In this document: piece by piece, positions 1 through 10,504 of the stretch | Numbering within the stretch: position 1 is the stretch's first letter | Layout: each line of letters starts with the position of its first letter | Assembly: GCA_963457665.1 (NCBI GenBank) | Contig: OY735201.1 | Coordinates: 30,301,841-30,365,840 of the forward strand | Length of the DNA stretch: 64,000 bases | Direction of reading: 5' to 3' | DNA from: Thysanoteuthis rhombus | Lineage: Eukaryota > Mollusca > Cephalopoda > Oegopsida > Thysanoteuthidae | Made by a program: the position numbers and the translations under genes | The notes under the pieces: generated by a model | The model's input: the letters and a program-made list of their open reading frames with translations, nothing else | Told to the model about the DNA's origin: nothing | Database searches by the model: none

Positions 1-415
1 CAAACAAAATTGCTCTGAAAAACACAGCAAATAAATTTTGGGAATTTTTAATTCAAATTTGATATAATGCAATGCATGCTTAAACTGAACCATAGAACTT
101 TTCATGTACACTTAATTGGACCCCGCAAATGTTTTTTTAAGAAAGAAAAAGGGGTTCTCAAATTTGTAAACATATAAGACTGAGAGTAGAAAATGATAAA
201 GACTTTGAAATTCAGGCACAAATGATTTATATTAAGAGATAAATTAGCTATAGTATGTATGACTCTGTGGTACAGTTGGTTGGTATAATCATTTATGTAA
301 TCAAGAGATTCTTGATTCAAACGTACCCACAAACTACTTTTTTCGAACAATAGTAATTATAAAGTTTTCAATATTATGGTTATACAACAAGCATCCCTCC
401 CCTCAAAATATGTAT

Positions 416-451
<36 letters not shown>

Positions 452-1275
452 TCATGTTTATTTGTTTGTTGTGTGGATGTGAGTTGAATTTTACTGATAT
501 TTGGTACATCAAAATTTATTCCAATTCCAGGTCATGTACAGCTACAAATGCTCAAAGAGGCATGAGAGAGACTAGAGTTTCTTTATAAACATTGAACATA
601 GAAATTGCAACACTCAGTCTGGATGTGGTGTAAAAACTGCCAAACAGCTTGAAATCAAGCATCACTTGACATTTTTCCCGATTACCCGATTCAATGCAAT
701 ATCGCAAAATCTTCATCTACTGATTTGACAATACCCAGAACAGACGCAGATATTTCAGTGCTGAGAAACAAAAAATATATGGGAACAACTTCGGCTTGGT
801 TGCAGCTGCAATGCACATGTTGGAGACACAGTATTCAGGCCAACACGCATGTTTGATATTGTCAAATGAAGCATGGGTGGAGATCAGTGATAAAATAATC
901 ACTAAAGTACATGGCAAATTCTTCCACCCCCCCCCCATGCTCCCCAAAATTCTGATCCTATTTTCTAAGAGAATATGAAAAACAAGCTTTGCAGTAAAAT
1001 GAAGACCAAACTTTCAAGTCAGTGGTTTGTAGAAGAATGTATATACAAGAATCTAAATATGTTAGAAAAAATGTAAAAAGATTCTTTTATTCTGGTACAT
1101 TCTTTAAACAAACAAAAAACATTAGGCTTTATTTAGTCTTCTTTTATTGAAATTGAGCTTTATGTGGCTTCAATAGATGGAAGCCGTCAGGGAATTGCTA
1201 TAGACATTGAGTGTCCACTTCACAGCAGGGGGATTAGGCCTTAGTGCTCAAATTAGTGCTATTAGACTTAATGAG
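1..1275. other. AT-rich DNA without recognisable gene
   Basis: Frames are short and interrupted on both strands. A weak tRNA-like stretch lies at about 264-326 and a CA/TA microsatellite at 415-451. The frame around 790-978 is slightly richer in G+C and is open for about 60 codons, but it matches nothing I know. I see no promoter, splice pattern or repeat here that I can support. Confidence 0.5.
415..451. repeat. (CA)n(TA)n microsatellite
   Basis: About seven CA units run directly into about ten TA units. The compound CA/TA form recurs at 50.2-50.5, 52.4 and 60.1 kb. Confidence 0.95.
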
Positions 1276-1560
1276 ATATTCTTAATTAAGAATATTTCAA
1301 CATAAAATAAATGAAAAGGTATTAATGCAATGGTAATATTGAACAATCTTATTTTACTAAGTTCAGTTATATTTGGGTACATGCCACTAAAAATAGCTAA
1401 TTTTGTGCCACTGCATTATTAATCTTTTGTACATTTTCTGAATATTTCAACATAAAACAGACCATATTATGTAAATGAAGTGGCATAATTGAATAATATT
1501 ACAAAGTGTAATTTTGCCACTGCATTAATGTATTTTCATCCTGTTTATCTTAAAATATTC
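1276..1560. repeat. 20-bp palindrome and diverged 150-bp direct repeat
   Basis: Positions 1276-1295 are a perfect 20-base palindrome (ATATTCTTAATTAAGAATAT). Its right end starts a unit beginning AATATTTCAACATAAAA at 1291, which recurs at 1441. Both units later contain GCCACTGCATTA (near 1408 and 1518). The two copies are clearly diverged. Nothing coding is visible. It could be the remnant of a MITE or a short satellite. Confidence 0.6.
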
Positions 1561-3219
1561 TTGGTCTGTGTTTTTTGAGTTTTACAATTATATCAACACA
1601 TTGTGAAGATATGCATTTTTCTGACTGGTATTGAACATGTTTATTACTGGCTTATGCATTCACTCTATCATGTTTTTGTCAACATTTTAATGTAAATTCT
1701 TCTTACATACAAATACAAGGTTTACCATAGTCTCATGTCATTTATCACAGCACGTGTGACTTCCCAACTTGTGAAATCTTCAATACCCTATTCTAAAATG
1801 TTATTAAAAATTTTTCTAAATTTGTTTTTGAGTTATTTCTAATTCTGCAAGAAAGAATCAAGTCCAAATTTCTGTTTAAAAACCCAAACAAATTTCATTA
1901 ATTACAACTTAGAATTTTAATGTTTTTATTTTGAGGAGATTTTCATACCGTTTTGTTAACATTATTTTATGGTACTAGATGATATTCATGACCATATTCA
2001 CGGTTGTATTTGAGTTTCTATGAAACTATAATATAAGAAAAAATAATAGCAATTTTTTTTTCTGTATGAGGCAAGACCTGGCTCTCATCTATATTCAGTC
2101 ACCTCTGAAGGGAGGTAAAGTGGGGTTAAAGGAAGTGGGTGGAAAGGAGGAACATTAGTAGTCCTGATGAAGAGTCCATAGTTTCTAAAAGTGAGAAGGA
2201 GGTACTTTTATCAGCAAAGTTTTTACCACTGAGTGAGTGAGTCAAATGTTATGGTCAACAAATCAAAAAAATCACAATGTTCACTATATAAGTATAATAA
2301 CTTGGCATGAATTGGTATCAGACCATCAGGAATTGGTATCAGATTCAATGTTGGGATATCTCATATTAGTTATTCTTCCTAAATCAGTATATATGATTTT
2401 TCACGACTACTTGACCCAAGGATTGAACCTGAAATCACTCAATCATTATCTTTATCAATTCACGCATGTCTCTAAGGACATTGGGGTAGGGGAAGCGCAC
2501 TTATGAACCTAATATGGCTTGGTGTCACTTATTTGCCGAATACATATGATGTAAAAATTGTTATATGCTTACAAAATGGGGAAATCCTTTCTTTAGCCTA
2601 AGATACTTGCAGAGTCATTTCACATCTGCCTGTAAAGTTTTGTCTAATTCAGTCAGGCAGTTTGAGCATGTATTCACTTCTTACAGCAAAGGTTTTTGAG
2701 TGGTTTTGTAAATTTTTGCATTGGGGTCACAGTTAATAGTAAATATTATTCAAATGTGCCGACTGAGCATTTATTTTTGTCCTCCTTTTTGTTTCCTGGC
2801 TGGCTCAGGTATTCATGAGTCCAAATGCCTTGCATCAATACACTCAAAATTAATCAGGCCTTGAAACTGTGACAAGTTCTTTGTGAGCTTACTCATATGA
2901 ATTTTTTAACAAACTGAAATAACTCACTAGAGTCTGAAAATGAATTAACAACTGGTTAACTTATCATGAAATTTTTTCTTCAAACCCACATCATATGCAA
3001 AAAGGAACAGGGAGAAAAAAAATATAACTTCTCATGACTTCAGCAAACCACAATCCATTACGAATAGTCTGAAAATTATGTACAACTAGTAGTAAGATAC
3101 TTGTTGCTTTGGTAACAGTATGCCTAGGGGTGGAAATATAAAGTACCTTAGCACTTGAAAAGTTTCAAAGGAGTGTAATATACAATCAAGCCATATTTCA
3201 TGAAATAAAAATATCCTGA
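1561..3219. other. AT-rich DNA, nothing recognised
   Basis: No frame is open for long, and I see no transposon motif or tandem array. A box-B-like string (GGTTCAATCC on the minus strand near 2425) hints at an old tRNA-derived SINE, but no convincing A box lies at the right distance. Confidence 0.5.
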
Positions 3220-3909
3220 TTTTCACAATTCATAATACAAACAAAGAACATTGTCTTCATTTGGGTATATGACGGAACAGTGAAACTATTTGCCGAAATC
3301 GGAAAACTTGAATACACTCATCCATTCTTTGGCAAAATTTTTAGTTTCATCCCCCGACCCTTTTGTGTAGCCTTACTCAGCTCCCTTGTCCCTCTTGCTG
3401 TCTGCAGAATCCAATTCCATCTCATTTTACTTTCACTCCTTTTTTCCTTTCTCGACATATCAGAAGCCTTGATCAAATCAGAGCAGAGGCAAGCAAACAC
3501 ACGTACACACACAACTTGGTTAGCGCCAGCCAATATTATGTTTGTGTGTTCGCATTACCCTCTTCCTCTCTTTACAATGTCACATACTGACAACATCATA
3601 AATCATAAAATAGTCTGTATAATTTCAATCAATCATCCTAAAACAAGTGCATTAAAAAAAAGTAATTTTAATCAATGTATTTCTTTGATCAGAAGCTTGG
3701 AGGAATTACAAACTAGTTTTGACACAAGGAGAAATCTATTTTTTCAAGTAAAAACAAAAAGAGAAAATTTATTTGAAAAATTAACCAATGCTTCACTTTC
3801 TCTTAATTCAACCAAAAACATCAGAAAAAGGATATCTTTTTTCATGAGAAACAGAGAAGGCTGTCTTGAACTTTTGACAGATTTGAAACAGGATTTGTTA
3901 TGGTCTTAA
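3220..3909 (+). CDS. Long unassigned open frame (229 codons stop to stop)
   Basis: The frame is open from the stop at 3217-3219 to the TAA at 3907-3909. That is the longest open stretch in the window not caused by simple repeats. The first ATG lies late, at about 3538; the apparent earlier start is GTG, which a nuclear eukaryotic gene would not normally use. The N-terminal half is hydrophobic and interrupted by a CA-rich stretch (read as RTHTT). The C-terminal half, from about codon 135, is charged and looks helical, with many K, R, E and L residues. An AATAAA lies at the stop (3908-3913). I do not recognise the family. It may be an exon, an old transposon fragment or chance. Rough stop frequencies at this base composition make a chance frame of this length uncommon but not impossible in 64 kb. 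Confidence 0.2.
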   Translation, partial: FSQFIIQTKNIVFIWVYDGTVKLFAEIGKLEYTHPFFGKIFSFIPRPFCVALLSSLVPLAVCRIQFHLILLSLLFSFLDISEALIKSEQRQANTRTHTTWLAPANIMFVCSHYPLPLFTMSHTDNIINHKIVCIISINHPKTSALKKSNFNQCISLIRSLEELQTSFDTRRNLFFQVKTKRENLFEKLTNASLSLNSTKNIRKRISFFMRNREGCLELLTDLKQDLLWS

Positions 3910-5770
3910 ATAAAGAAAAATTTTTTAAAAATCACTGGAAACAATAAATTACAGCTTGAATGCATTCTCAAGGGTTTTTATTACAAGTTTTACCATTCCC
4001 TTCTGAGCTCCAAGAAATCATCTCCAAGTCAAACAACATTGACCAAGAAATTATTGAATGAATACAAAGGATTTTATAAAAACAATAAATTTGATGTTTG
4101 TGACAAGATAAGTTCATTTTTACGTTTTTTTTCTTTTTAACTGAAGTATAGCTTACAGGAATTATCTTCCCTATGGCCCAATTTTATTACTTTCAAGAAT
4201 TCTCCAATTTCTTTTCATTTGCACCATTTTTAATCTGGTGTCTGCACATGTTTGAAATTTTCATATACCTGAGCACATCTTATGTTAAAAATCATCCAAA
4301 CCTCATGAAGTTTAAAAAATAAAAAAAAGAATTCAAACAAAATAAAATCAGACCAAAGTGAAGATAATTTATGTAAACCATACCAAAGTAAAAATGGTGG
4401 AAAATAAGTGCCCAATTTTACATTTTAGTTACATTGTAATTAGAACCCTAATTTCATGAAATCTACATGAATTTTTCTTAAAAAAAACCCTCATCTCTGA
4501 ATGGTTCCAAAGTCTGATTAATAAACACTTAAAAATAGAATTCTTTTAGGTAAACTGCAGTGTAACAGAAAGTGAATCTTGATTGAAAATGTTAGCCTGA
4601 TACAATTTTGAAAATTTCACCAGAAATTAACAAAAGAGCCGAATTTGATAAATTTTGGTACTTATTTATGAAGGAATTTTCCAATGAAAAATGTATTTTG
4701 TAAACAGCAAATCCAGGGGAATATTTTTTCAAAGGTTAATTATCCCATAACTTTTTCTCATTTTATAAATCTCACTTTGATATCCTTCAGACACAAAAAA
4801 AAGTATTTACACGTCTACAGATAAGTCCCTAGAGAAATTAAATCAGTTGGAATTTAATCCAAAACTGCAACAATAGTTTTAAAAATATGCCCTGAACTGG
4901 AAAATAAAAACAGTGATAAAACTAAAATATGTTTTCTTGGAAACTTTTTAGTTCTTTTTTTTTTTCATTGAAATATAGTATAGACTTGAGTTTTATAAAA
5001 CAGACACTTCTAAAACATTAGTTTCAAGTATTAACAGTGTTTTGATAACTGAGAAATTTAAAGTTTCACTGAAGATGGACATTTTTTTTAAAAGAATTCT
5101 GAGTTTTATTCCTTCATGTACAGACACCAGCATGTTAGTATGTATGGGAGTATTTTAGGATAAAATTTGAATTATCAACTTCTAGCTACCAAAATTTTTA
5201 TGCTATTTTGACCTTTTTTTATCACCTATGAATTTGAAAGACATTTAAAACGAATAAACATTTATCATTATTCATGGTATGGGGTGGGTGACAGCGAGGT
5301 TGCTTGACTTTTGAACTGTTTTCCCCGGTAAAGAAAACCCCTTCAAAACCAGTGCATTTTCAATAAACTTCTAGTAAGAAGTGAGCAATATTTTTCCCAA
5401 ATCTAGTCAATTAGGCATTAAATTAACCAATTTTCTACAACCCAAGTTTCAATTATATTTTTGAAAGCTTTTTAAAAACAGACTTCAATTTTTCTGATGA
5501 TACACTCATCAACCATAGCATATTCAGAATTTTGTTGCCAGAAAAGTAAACCTGACTTTCAAATGGTCTGACACCTGCTGTGATATGCAAAAGTATTTTT
5601 TTTTTTTTACAACTAACCATGCTATTTTCTTGCAATTATAACCCAAATTAAACCTTCAAAGAAGAAAAGAGTTTTTAAAAAGTGCATGAACATTGCTGAA
5701 ACAATGACTGACAGTTAATGAGAAATAGAGATGCATTCGAATTCTCCTTGGGCTGAAAACAATCTAGAGC

Positions 5771-5772
<2 letters not shown>
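3910..5772. other. AT-rich DNA without gene
   Basis: Short frames only. Positions 4425-4520 on the minus strand weakly resemble the dispersed repeat seen at 19.66, 24.56 and 30.59 kb (GTTACATTGTAA followed by AGAACCC). Otherwise nothing is recognised. Confidence 0.5.
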
Positions 5773-5817
<45 letters not shown>

Positions 5818-5826
5818 GTATATAAG
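5773..5826. repeat. (TA)n microsatellite
   Basis: Near-pure TA tract of about 40 bases followed by TGTATATGTATATAAG. Confidence 0.95.
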
Positions 5827-6424
5827 TCAAACAAAGGTGTTAAACTGTCTGTGTGTCACAATATAAAAACAACAACTTAACTAAATCAGGTATGACTACT
5901 CAATAAACCTTGGGGAAAGTTTCAAAGTAAAAATTTAAAAAAAAAAAAATTTTCAAAAAGTTAGGGGTGAGGGTGTTCCTTTTACCATGTAACTATAATG
6001 CTAAACTGGACCTCTATTTTCTGTTCAATACACATTTTAGTTAGGAGCAAAAATGAAAATTGGCTCTTCTAAAACCATTGCAAGTATTTTTGAGTAGAAT
6101 TCTTTTTACCTTTTGATATGTCATAGTTTAAGATGCTGATTACAAATCTGGTGGTTGATATTCTGTACTTTTTGTCATTAGCACAGAACAGTCCATCAAC
6201 ATGTCTCTGTAAAGAGAGCCATGGATCTTTGATAACGAGGCGACATGTGTCAATGAAAACACTTCATAGTTGTAAATGTTAATTTTATCATGATAATCTT
6301 TGTATCATGACTAAAACAGATGGCAGAAAATTCAGATATAAGAATTATTTGTGTGAGTAATATGAAACTGAGCATATTGGTGTAACATAATAATATGATG
6401 GAGAAATTTTATACTAAATTGTTC

Positions 6425-6795
6425 ACTATCTACAGATCGTGGATTTATTTCTGGGTGAATAGATACATATCATTAGAAAGAGAAGTTCATCAGCTTTCCA
6501 ACAGCTTATCTTGTCAATTTGTATCTATCAGCAAGAAAAGTTACACCAAAAAATGTGAAGTTAAGTATTCTAGCATTTTACAAGAAAATTTTCAGTATAT
6601 GTGTACTTTATAGGCAGCAGTCTATAGATTGAGGACTTAATTCTAGGTGGAAATATTTATACATATTGTTAGAATGCAAATGAAATTTGCTTTCAAATAG
6701 TGTATGTATCCAGTCAATTTTTCCCTTTTGTATATAAAATGTCACCGCCAAAAATGTGAAGCTAGGTGTTCCAGTATACAGTGTTGGAAAGCTGA
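6425..6795 (+). repeat. Diverged direct repeat, about 185-bp unit
   Basis: Two units lie head to tail, about 6425-6610 and 6612-6795. Shared landmarks in the same order are CTATAGATT-like/CTACAGATCG, AATTCTAGGTGGA/TTTCTGGGTGAA, and AAAAATGTGAAGYTARGTRTTC near 6550 and 6752. The copies are perhaps two-thirds identical by eye. No coding potential. Confidence 0.6.
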
Positions 6796-6893
6796 TAAAA
6801 TTCTGAAGTGACATCCTTTGATCACACCATGAATGTACCAAGACAGCATAGATAGAATAAACAAGAAATAAAGAAAATGGGGTTGCTGTAGGA
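6780..6893 (-). mobile_element. SINE fragment, family S1 (body only)
   Basis: Read on the minus strand, this starts TTCCTACAGCAACCCCATTTT and continues with TTTATTCTATCTATGCTGTCT. The body of the complete copy at 7098-7302 has the same order. The tRNA-like head is missing. The copy abuts another fragment of the same family in opposite orientation at 6912. Confidence 0.6.
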
Positions 6894-6911
6894 AATTCTT
6901 CAGTTGTTCAT

Positions 6912-7036
6912 TCTAATAATGCTGTCTAGGCCAAATGATACATTCACCATGTAATAACAGGATATCATTTTAAAAAGAGTTTCAAAGTAGTCTAACATAT
7001 TTATAATCATTTCTGTTGGATTATATATCCATTTCC

Positions 7037-7037
<1 letters not shown>
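6912..7037 (+). mobile_element. SINE fragment, family S1 (plus strand)
   Basis: The body contains ATGCTGTCTAGGCCAAATGATA and CATGTAATAACAGGATATCA. It ends in the family's 3' string ATATATCCATTTCCTAAT, directly followed by a (TA)n tail. The copy at 49992-50230 has the same tail order (ATATATCCATTTCTTAATAAC then TA repeats). The 5' tRNA head is absent. Confidence 0.65.
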
Positions 7038-7092
<55 letters not shown>

Positions 7093-7096
7093 GTAT
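7038..7096. repeat. (TA)n tract shared by two inverted SINE copies
   Basis: Almost pure TA. It serves as the 3' tail of the plus-strand SINE copy to its left and of the minus-strand copy to its right. Confidence 0.85.
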
Positions 7097-7097
7097 A

Positions 7098-7302
7098 TAT
7101 ACATAAAATCATAAATGCATTATATTACTTTGAAATCGTTTGCAATGATCTCCCGTTATTACACAGTGAATCTATCACTTGGCTAGACAGCATGAATAAA
7201 ATAAACAATTAAAAAAATGGGGCTGTTACAGGAACTAAACCTGTGACCGATAGCTACCTTAGCATTGCATCACTGTTACCACTGAGCTGAACATCTTCCA
7301 GT
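7098..7302 (-). mobile_element. tRNA-derived SINE, family S1, near complete
   Basis: The minus strand starts with a tRNA-like head. It has an A box in CAGCTCAGTGGTAACAG and a B-box-like GGTTTAGTTCC about 50 bases later. An unrelated body follows (CCCCATTTTTTTAATTGTTTA, then ATGCTGTCTAGCC and TGTAATAACGGGAGATCA), ending at the (TA)n tract. The same head-plus-body order is present at 49.99 kb. This is the classic layout of an RNA polymerase III SINE. The tRNA of origin is unclear because the acceptor stem is degraded. Confidence 0.75.
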
Positions 7303-7349
7303 AATTCAATGGCCCTAATAACTGCTTTTTTTCTTAATTCTTATTTTTT

Positions 7350-7440
7350 GTTCTTTCACTGTACATATCATAAATGCATTACTTTATACATTTATAATTA
7401 TTTATGTTATATCATGCATTCATTTCTTAATTTTATAATC
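7350..7440 (+). mobile_element. SINE S1 3' tail fragment
   Basis: The string CATAAATGCATTACTTTATA followed by ATCATGCATTCATTTCTTAAT resembles the 3' third of the neighbouring S1 copies. Short and degraded. Confidence 0.4.
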
Positions 7441-8800
7441 ATTATTAGTACACACCAAAAATTTTTACGGGCTATACTATGTGATACATTTCTTATGCAG
7501 AATCACTGGCATACAATTTAGCATAAAAATACAATTTGGGTTCAGATTTTGAATGAGCTCTGCTATAAATAATGCAGAGTTATAAGAAAAGATCAAAGTT
7601 TCAGACTTATAAAAGAAAGTTCCCCTTCAATTTTATTCCTAAAAGAGAAAAGTGTTTCATTTAATTTTTGTCCCCTACATCCAAGAATAAAATTTCAAAA
7701 TTTCAAAATATCATTGAATACATGGTAATTTGGTTGGATCTTTTGTTGGAAGTAATAGCAGCAGTTATGGATATTTTATGGGTTGTTCTGGTCAAGGGGA
7801 TGGGTATTCTAAAGAATTGGGTGTCATGGTTATAGGGAATCTAGGTCATGGTCCAGTGCTCAACTACTTGGGTACTTGGTAGATTAATATAGAGTCTTTG
7901 CATGTATATGTTTATATGCCAAATTGCCCATAGTTGCATACATGCATGAATAACCTTACAAATACACCCAACCATACACACATGACTATACATACACACA
8001 TGCATATAGTGTATATATGTACATATGCATATATAAAAATACATACACACATCTACAAACACAGCATTAAGTAGGATGCAATGTTATATCATGCAGGGAA
8101 AATGTAATGAGAGATGCAAGACCAGTGGATTCTATTCCATGGACTTCTGGCCAGGTAAGTATTGAATACTCCCAGAAAGTATGTTGACTTGGGAGTGGGT
8201 AAATATAAGTATAAGAAGTAGACGGGTGTGTGGTTAGGATGAGAGAATTTATAAAGTGTGACATCATCATTAAGAATGAAAGATGGTGTGAAAGTTACTT
8301 GAAAGTATTGGTTGATGGATATCAGTGGTGGAATAGAACTATATTAATAGTTTTTCTGTGTATAAGGTAGGGACTTGGTAATAACAGGGGTGAAGTATTG
8401 GAAACTATTAAAGGGTATCCTAAGGCGATCCCCAATAATAATTAAGGTGATGTGTGATACAAGTTAGAGGGGATTCTTCTTATGTATGATTGAGTATCAG
8501 TTGGCAAATGCATGTTCTGTAACCTTAATGGTCATTGTAAATATTCTGGAAGGTCAGATAGTTTTGAATAATACAATGGACTATACATCAATATCCATTA
8601 GTAGGGGTCTAGGTAACTATGTGTGACATACCCAATGTTTGCTATAGATAAAAGAAGAGTTAGGTATGGATAGAGTGAGATAAGTTCGTAACATAAACCA
8701 CATGAAGGCGGGAGTCCAGATTCATAGGTTGAGCTATTGTGGAGAATGAGAGTATACGTATACTAAGGTGTGTTATGGTATAGAAGTGTTATGGTACATT
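7441..8800. other. Gene-free flank of the PLE relic
   Basis: A CA/TA-rich patch lies at about 7900-8060. From about 8100 the plus strand becomes G-rich, as in the PLE that follows. This stretch may therefore be the 3' untranslated part of that minus-strand element, but I see no protein motif in it. Confidence 0.4.
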
Positions 8801-10325
8801 TTTATGGGCTGGAGTGGAAGTATAGCATGAGGTGCAGGTATAAAGATAGTGAGTTGGTAAGCATAGAGTAATCAGGAATGAGAGGATTATAGGGGTAAAG
8901 CTCAGTGTAGTTAAGGGTTGATAAGTTTAGTGTTGAGTCCATAATGAGAGAGAGTTTTAAGTTTACTAATCCACTTATCCTTATGTAGTTCCAGAATTTT
9001 AGTCCTATCAGGAGGTCTATTTTTTTCAATGATAGTAAATCTAGCATCTGTACCAAAATTGTGGACAGGGGTATAGGAGTGTATTTTCCTATTGGGTGTA
9101 GGTTAGAATGATCAGGTGATTTAATTCTGAGCCAATAGTTATTAAGTCTAATGTTGAATTGCCACTCTGATTTACGTAAATATTGCAATTTGCATTTAGT
9201 ACATTCTACGAGGTAGATGACATTTTTGCTCCATCAGTTGGAATTAGTTGTAGGAAGTCTTTCAGTTAGTAGTATAGATAGTAGAGGTGTTAATGTGTTT
9301 AAGGTGGTTGCAGCATAGACTGTTTCTATTGTTACAGGGTTGACAGAATTTGGCAGTTTTAGGGATGTTATTATGTGAGGCATATCTTCAATATTTTGAG
9401 ATTAACAGTTGGCAATGACACATAGTTCTTGGAATATTTCTTTGAATCATGTTTTGAGTGTAAATATATTCCATCTTTTATTGATTATATGTGACAGAGG
9501 TGAGAGTACGTTGTTGAAGGTGATTATAAGTTGTTTGTGATCAGGGTTTTTTCTAGAGAGTATAAGGGTTTCTTCTCAGTGTATTGTGGTGACCTTTTTC
9601 ATTTGGTTATTTATATCTTCCTGTGAATATCCTTGTTTAGTGAAGTGTCGTAGAGGATTATAGTTATGTTTATTGAGTTCACTATCTGCAGAGCAAATCC
9701 TAATTTTAAGTGCTTATGACGGTGGTAGGGTTTTTTCCACATGATTGGGTTGGGCCGATTTACAGTTTATGCATCTGGAGAATTTCTGTAGTATGGTTTC
9801 AACTCTTGTATTTATATAGAGATTATTACCAATATATCAAACTCAGGAGATGCTTTCTTAGTCAATCTCTGAGAAAATGTAAGTTTCTTCAAATTTACCC
9901 GTGAAGATGTTGACATAAGAATGAGCTGCAACAATGCCCATGGCACAGCCTTTCATCTGGAGGAAGTGTCTATTGTTAAAATTGACACTATAGTGGGTGA
10001 GTGTGTTGCATGAGGGTGGTTATCCTTTCCATTCTAGGTACTTTAGTGGTTCTATCATTTAGGGATCTGGGAGGGGACTGGAATGCCTTCATCATGTTTA
10101 ATATTAGAATATAGGGATTTTGACTGAGATTGTTAGATATGCTTGACTTCATTCAAGAGGTCAGTGGTATCTCATACATAGGATTTAAACAGCTGCGTAA
10201 GCAAAGGTTTGTTTGGATGTAGTGGTCTACATATATTGATACTTTGGTGGTGTAGCAGTTAGTGGAGGAAGTGACTGTTATTTACTTTGTGGATTTTCTG
10301 ATTTTGTGGAAGTTGGTTCAAGTAT
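8801..10325 (-). mobile_element. Penelope-like retroelement relic (RT + GIY-YIG)
   Basis: PLEs encode a reverse transcriptase joined to a GIY-YIG endonuclease. Reading the minus strand from about 10.32 kb down gives RT motifs in family order, in shifting frames. These are a PKIHK-like start, YVDHYIQ, YEIPLTS (equivalent to the usual T-D-L-L block), LNLSQNPYIL, and a GCAMG-like CHGHC block. Then come IINKRWNIF, FKEIF and a cysteine/histidine linker (CQPCNNRNSLCCNH). The endonuclease start is NVIYLVECTKCKLQYL, continuing into the open frame at 8802-9188 with QFNIRLNNY. The usual QY-V-GET block has become QYLRKSE, so the catalytic part is damaged. Stops and frameshifts are frequent. The 5' RT motifs upstream of PKIHK are missing. 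Boundaries are approximate. Confidence 0.75.
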
Positions 10326-10342
10326 ATCTATTAATCAAGTAT

Positions 10343-10504
10343 ATTATTTACAAAAAGAAATACATGAAAAATTGCCATTAATCATGCCATTTAGATTAAA
10401 CACAAAATAAATGCTTCTATACATTTGACACCTGGACAATGCTAGGTACTCTTTTAGCATGTATGTATACATTTATTTTTTATGTATTTCTTTTTGTAAA
10501 TAAT
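10343..10504. repeat. Inverted repeat with 30-bp arms (MITE-like)
   Basis: Left arm 10343-10372 (ATTATTTACAAAAAGAAATA...) and right arm 10475-10504 are reverse complements at 29 of 30 positions, with a 102-base loop. The arms lie immediately outside the 5' end of the PLE relic. Size and form suit a small MITE or a hairpin. No target duplication is obvious. Confidence 0.8.

Noticed and set aside
264..326. tRNA gene-like stretch (TGGTACAGTTGG and GATTCAAACG)
   Set aside because: Box-like strings are at a plausible distance, but no cloverleaf stem can be built by eye and no repeated body follows.
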